A stretch of 10,241 nt of DNA from Euperipatoides rowelli (taxonomy: Eukaryota; Onychophora; Udeonychophora; Euonychophora; Peripatopsidae). The notes below the pieces were generated by a model. The model did not search any database, was not told where the DNA came from, and worked only from the letters and a program-made list of their open reading frames with translations. A program made the translations under genes and the position numbers. Positions 7,780 through 10,241 of the stretch are shown here, one piece after another (positions within the stretch are counted from its first letter, which is position 1; each line of letters opens with the position of its first letter). The stretch is taken from the NCBI GenBank assembly GCA_003024985.2, contig PXIH01S0008751.1. One strand, 5' to 3'.

Positions 7780-8310
7780 TGAAATTTATTTGGAGGCGAT
7801 TGGTACCGAAAGTCATGTCATATGTCAAAAAATAATTTTAGGTAAAATCGGAAATGGCTGTCTAAAATCTAAACCAGAAGTGCCATCATCTAAAATTTTT
7901 TAAAAAAAGTGACCTTTGACCTGGTAGTTAACAAGAACTGGAAGTGATGTCATTATACTATGTATAGGTATTGAAAAACCTCATATACCTTTAAGAAACA
8001 TTAAGTAATCATCTGCATGATACTGAAATTGTTCAGACTAGAACCTGAAGTAGCCTAGTAAGTATAGGAAGTGGTCCTGATCCTGGAACAGGAAGGTTCA
8101 CCATCTTGAATTGTGAAATCATACCTTAGAGGGTAGATATAGGTATATAAATGCCCACTATATCTTTAGGAAACATGAATTGGAGGTCTGCCATCTTGGA
8201 AATGACCCAGATTGGGACAGAAAACTGGAAGTGGGTGAAGGCTAAGCTGGAAGTGATGTCATAATGTGATGTCATATGCCTATATAATATAGGAATATAA
8301 AATGTTAGTT
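7780..8310 (+). repeat. Degenerate tandem repeat, period about 170-180 bp
   Basis: AAACCAGAAGT (7871), GAACCTGAAGT (8041) and AAACTGGAAGT (8222) recur at spacings of 170 and 181. TATAGGTAT at 7963 and 8138 (175 apart) is followed in both places by a CTTTAAGAAACAT-like segment (CTTTAGGAAACAT in the second). CTGGAAGTGATGTCAT occurs at about 7938 and 8247, and CCATCTTG at 8101 and about 8182. Together these suggest three to four badly diverged units. There are no coding frames. The composition resembles interspersed invertebrate repeats rich in GGAAGTGATGTCAT-like words, but I cannot name a family. Confidence 0.5.
7910..7922 (-). promoter_or_regulatory. Perfect DR1 nuclear-receptor-type site (sequence match only)
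   Basis: TGACCTTTGACCT on the plus strand reads AGGTCAAAGGTCA on the minus strand: two perfect AGGTCA half-sites with 1-bp spacing, the consensus for RXR/HNF4-type receptors. It lies inside the degenerate tandem repeat with no nearby gene, so function is unproven and the match may simply be part of the repeat. Confidence 0.35.
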
Positions 8311-8408
8311 AGGATAAGTATAAGTCAATTAGTGACATTTAACTGTCTTCTACTTTTAAGAAACAGAAACAGAATGTGTATGTATATGTCTGGGAAAACA
8401 CACAACAA

Positions 8409-8469
8409 AAAGTGGACTGGACAAATGTTTTCCATCCACTTTGATAAAATGAATAAAGCCTAAAAAAAA
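8409..8469 (+). repeat. Hairpin, AATAAA and oligo-A: possible retroposon 3' end
   Basis: AAAGTGGACTGGA (8409-8421) pairs with TCCATCCACTTT (8431-8442), 12 bp with one bulged C. Ten bases on comes AATAAA (8452-8457), then eight A (8462-8469). A stem-loop, polyadenylation hexamer and A-tail in this order is what a retroposed transcript leaves behind. The body upstream could be the tandem-repeat region, but I see no coding relic to confirm it. Confidence 0.4.
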
Positions 8470-8470
8470 G

Positions 8471-9200
8471 AAAGGGAATGGAGAGTCTCTATAACCCTTT
8501 AGTCCATCCCTAAAAGATATTTCAATAAATTCATTACTCGGACATTGGTTTAAGTCTAATACAATCTATAATAAAATATAAAAATCGGTGGAGATTGAAA
8601 TATTTTACTCAATGATCTAGATAAAGATGTATTAATTACTAGAGTCTACTAGCTGACCATACTAGTCATATTTGCAACAACTACCATGTTTAAGGTGCTT
8701 TCAATTTCTGAATAACAAATACAACTTGTATGCAGAAGATTGATAGCAGCTGAAATGCAGTATGCACAATGGTATTAAAGTGAGGTTGGAATAATTAAGA
8801 TTATTTTCTTAAATAAATAGTTCAGAAATAAAATTTAAAAAAAAAAACAATTACATTTTTGATAAAGCCTACAATATTGTAATTAATTTCATTTAGAAAT
8901 GACCCCTAACTTTAACCCTACCCTGAACTTAACTCGTAAGAGAATATATGGATCGAAAACATATTTTTTTTCAAGTTTCAAACAATTTTATTTAAAAAGA
9001 ATCACTAACGTTAAGCCCAATCTGATCCTAACTGCTAAAAATAATGAAAGAACATGTACATTGCGTTGTGATAAGTATCTAAATTATAGGATACTATATC
9101 ACAATATCGATAGTTCCTGAACAGGCAAAGTTGTTAGAAATGACATTTGTGTGGTCAGCAATAGGCTCTAATGTATTAATTTAATAAAACTCACACATTG
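8471..9200. other. AT-rich stretch, no gene seen
   Basis: No credible gene. A plus-strand frame at 8899-9120 (73 codons) has no recognisable domain. Its start overlaps CCCTAACTTTAACCCTACCC-like words that resemble degenerate telomere-type repeats but are too few and irregular to call. A faint RT-like reading around 8600-8680 was considered and not accepted. Confidence 0.5.
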
Positions 9201-9204
9201 CACT

Positions 9205-9303
9205 TTTTTCTCGACATTCCGCATGAAAAAGCTTCGGGATACGGTGCTCATCCGTCGGTCATACCCAGGGCCAGGGTCTAAAGCAAAACTGGGACGGCGC
9301 TAG
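9205..9303. other. Isolated GC-rich patch of unknown nature
   Basis: From about 9213 the sequence becomes distinctly GC-rich, with several CpG (CCGTCGG, GACGGCGC), for roughly 90 bases, then returns to AT-rich. Frames through it have stops and match no family I recognise. It could be a fragment of a dispersed repeat or a decayed exon. It lies about 140 bases left of the palindromic tRNA-like region and shares no visible sequence with it. Confidence 0.3.
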
Positions 9304-9442
9304 AAAAACAACTGAGGCTGCAAAAACCATGCTATGGAAAGGTAGGAATCACTAACAACAGACTACTATTGTCCAAGGGATCATCCAGAAACTTCATCAC
9401 ATGAAAAGGGGGTGGGGAGGGATTAAAATAAATGTGATGATG

Positions 9443-9717
9443 TAAACAACTCAAATTTCATCATTATGATAACCAAAAATAGATCACTTTTTTAAATATT
9501 AAATTAGACAAAAAAAAATATTTTCCCTTCTCCAGGATCTGAACCTGGGACTTTTGACTTACCGGGCCAATGCTCTAATCACTGAGCTACAAAGGTACAT
9601 CAATTTAATCTTTCAAAATCTAATATTTAAACTTGTGGAGTTATGACGCAATAAGCATCTTCTCATGTTATATCCGTATAAGCTTATTTATTTAAGGTAT
9701 ATAGCTTCAGTTTCAAA
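9443..9717 (-). repeat. Left arm of the palindromic tRNA-bearing repeat
   Basis: This 275-bp block is, in reverse complement, clearly similar along its whole length to 9919-10192. Landmarks on the minus strand in order: TTTGAAACTG, CATAACTCCACAAGTTTAAA, the tRNA-like segment, AAAATATTTTTTTTGTC, TTTTTGGTTATCA, TTTGAGTTGTTTA. I estimate 80-85% identity by eye. Some differences are small indels. Confidence 0.85.
9525..9596 (-). tRNA. tRNA-Thr(GGT)-like sequence, left copy (probable tRNA-derived repeat)
   Basis: On the minus strand the sequence folds as a near-complete cloverleaf. The D-stem is GCTC/GAGC (4 bp, perfect). The anticodon stem is TTGGC/GTCAA (5 bp with one G-U) around loop CCGGTAA, which gives anticodon GGT (Thr). 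The T-stem is CCAGG/CCTGG (5 bp, perfect) around loop TTCAGAT. Internal promoter boxes are visible: an A-box TAGCTCAGTGATTAGAGC and a B-box GGTTCAGATCC, which differs from GGTTCGANTCC mainly in CG to CA. The acceptor stem is weak: only about 5 of 7 pairs form. Position 33 is C instead of the near-invariant U, which argues against a working tRNA. Because it sits inside a repeated unit of about 311 bp, it is better read as the head of a tRNA-derived repeat than as a functional gene. Confidence 0.55.
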
Positions 9718-9720
9718 TAG

Positions 9721-9834
9721 ACAAGAGCATCTATTCCCATTTTACTTAAATTTTAAACAACTCAAACTTCACCATCGTGATAACCAAAAATAGACAATTT
9801 TTTTAAAATATTTAATTATACAGAAAAATGTTTA
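9721..9834 (-). repeat. Third, partial copy of the tRNA-repeat body
   Basis: In the same orientation as the left arm and directly beside it. ATAACCAAAAATAG occurs at 9469 and again at 9780, an offset of 311 bases, and similarity extends over about 80 bases on both sides. It matches the body and tail of the unit (AATAGATG, TTTAAATT, GTTGTTT on the minus strand) but stops before any tRNA-like part. It shows that the unit is arranged in tandem as well as inverted. Confidence 0.75.
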
Positions 9835-9918
9835 CTTAAGGAATTGGAATAGATGATCTTGTCTAACAATTAATTGGTTTATTTATTGGAGATTTATACG
9901 CACTACATTCTTGGCATA

Positions 9919-10192
9919 TTTGAAACTGATGCTATATATCTTGAATAAATAAGGTTATACAGATATAACATAAGATGCTAAAGTCAGCATAACTCCACAA
10001 GTTTAAATGTTAGATTTTGACAAATTAAATTGAAGTAACTTTGTAGCTCAGTGGTTAGAGCATTGGACTGGTAAGTCAAAGGTCCCAGGTTCAGATCCCT
10101 GGCAGAGAGAAAATATTTTTTCTGTTTAATTTAATATTTAAAAAAATTGTCCATTTTTGGTTATCAAGATGGTGAAAGTTTGAGTTGTTTAA
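9919..10192 (+). repeat. Right arm of the palindromic tRNA-bearing repeat
   Basis: 274 bp, the inverted partner of 9443-9717. Just left of it, at 9838-9866, TAAGGAATTGGAATAGATGA and the following TCTTGTCTA match the unit's tail (seen at 10197-10220 and, inverted, at 9721-9750). They are separated from TTTGAAACTG by about 50 bases that the left arm lacks, probably a small insertion. To the right the unit's tail continues to the window edge. Confidence 0.85.
10037..10109 (+). tRNA. tRNA-Thr(GGT)-like sequence, right copy (probable tRNA-derived repeat)
   Basis: This is the plus-strand twin of the left copy. The D-stem is GCTC/GAGC around AGTGGTTA. The anticodon arm is TTGGA/GTCAA with a terminal A-G mismatch and loop CTGGTAA, giving anticodon GGT (10070-10072) with the expected U33. 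The T-arm is CCAGG then TTCAGAT then CCCTGG, with one extra C that disturbs the stem. The acceptor forms about 5 pairs (CTTTG with CAGAG) and the outer two fail. The A-box TAGCTCAGTGGTTAGAGC and B-box GGTTCAGATCC are present, so RNA polymerase III initiation is conceivable. A T6 run (10117-10122) shortly after could terminate it. Defects differ from those of the left copy, which suggests independent decay of a common, better-folded ancestor. I cannot exclude that one copy is functional, but the repeat context makes a SINE-like or amplified pseudogene more likely. Confidence 0.55.
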
Positions 10193-10241
10193 AATTTAAG
10201 AAAAATAGGAATAGATGTTCATCACTCTCTCTTATATAGGC

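Noticed and set aside
8590-8690. Possible third reverse transcriptase relic: NDLDKDV followed by LADHT, resembling INDL...FADDT
   Set aside because: The resemblance needs frame changes. The block that should precede it (VPQGS) and the one that should follow are not visible. Two short matches in AT-rich DNA are not enough.
8899-9120. Plus-strand frame of 73 codons starting in CCCTAAC/TTAACCC-like words
   Set aside because: No domain, start context or conservation signal. The telomere-like words are few and irregular.
9408-9420. GGGGGTGGGGAGGG as a G-quadruplex
   Set aside because: Only three G-runs are present, so a standard intramolecular four-run quadruplex is not supported.
1-10241. CRISPR arrays, bacterial operons, phage or defence systems
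   Set aside because: Composition, LINE content and absence of packed genes indicate an animal nuclear genome. No regularly spaced short repeats with unique spacers were seen.

Overview
This window looks like intergenic or heavily transposon-filled DNA from an animal nuclear genome, most likely an invertebrate. By eye it is strongly AT-rich, with many A/T homopolymers and short microsatellites. It has no bacterial-style gene packing and no host open reading frame that I can recognise. The coding signal comes from decayed non-LTR retrotransposons (LINEs). Their lineages (one CR1/L2/Jockey-like, one L1/Tx1-like) fit a metazoan. An ascidian or other marine invertebrate is possible, but I cannot establish the species from sequence alone.

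Layout. 1-604: no recognisable gene. 605-2427 (+): a CR1/L2/Jockey-type LINE relic whose reverse transcriptase is split in two (605-1023 and 1826-2427) by an inserted repeat of about 800 bp. That insert carries seven or eight scattered copies of a motif close to GGGGAATTCCGTG in both orientations, and it appears flanked by a 3-bp GAA duplication. A strong hairpin lies at the LINE's 3' end. 2430-3732: AT-rich with no gene. 3906-5820 (-): a second, unrelated LINE relic of L1/Tx1 type, 5'-truncated. It keeps most of the reverse transcriptase, the region after it and a C-terminal CCHC zinc knuckle, and is broken by stops and frameshifts. 5821-6640: AT-rich with no gene.

6640-8470: a patchwork of non-coding repeats. 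It holds a perfect 10-bp-arm hairpin, a 13-G tract and a 13-C tract about 100 bp apart, recurrent GGGTGGGG motifs, a degenerate tandem repeat of about 170-180 bp containing a perfect nuclear-receptor DR1 half-site pair, and a hairpin/AATAAA/oligo-A block resembling a retroposon 3' end. 8471-9200: no gene. 9205-9300: an isolated GC-rich patch.

9443-10241: an imperfect palindrome whose two arms of about 275 bp each carry a tRNA-Thr(GGT)-like sequence. A third partial copy of the same unit, 311 bp from the first, shows that the unit also repeats in tandem. This is best read as a tRNA-derived repeat (SINE-like, or an amplified tRNA-containing unit) and runs off the right edge.

Nothing here forms an operon or pathway. 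The main biological story is layered transposon insertion (a repeat nested in a LINE) plus the inverted tRNA-bearing array.
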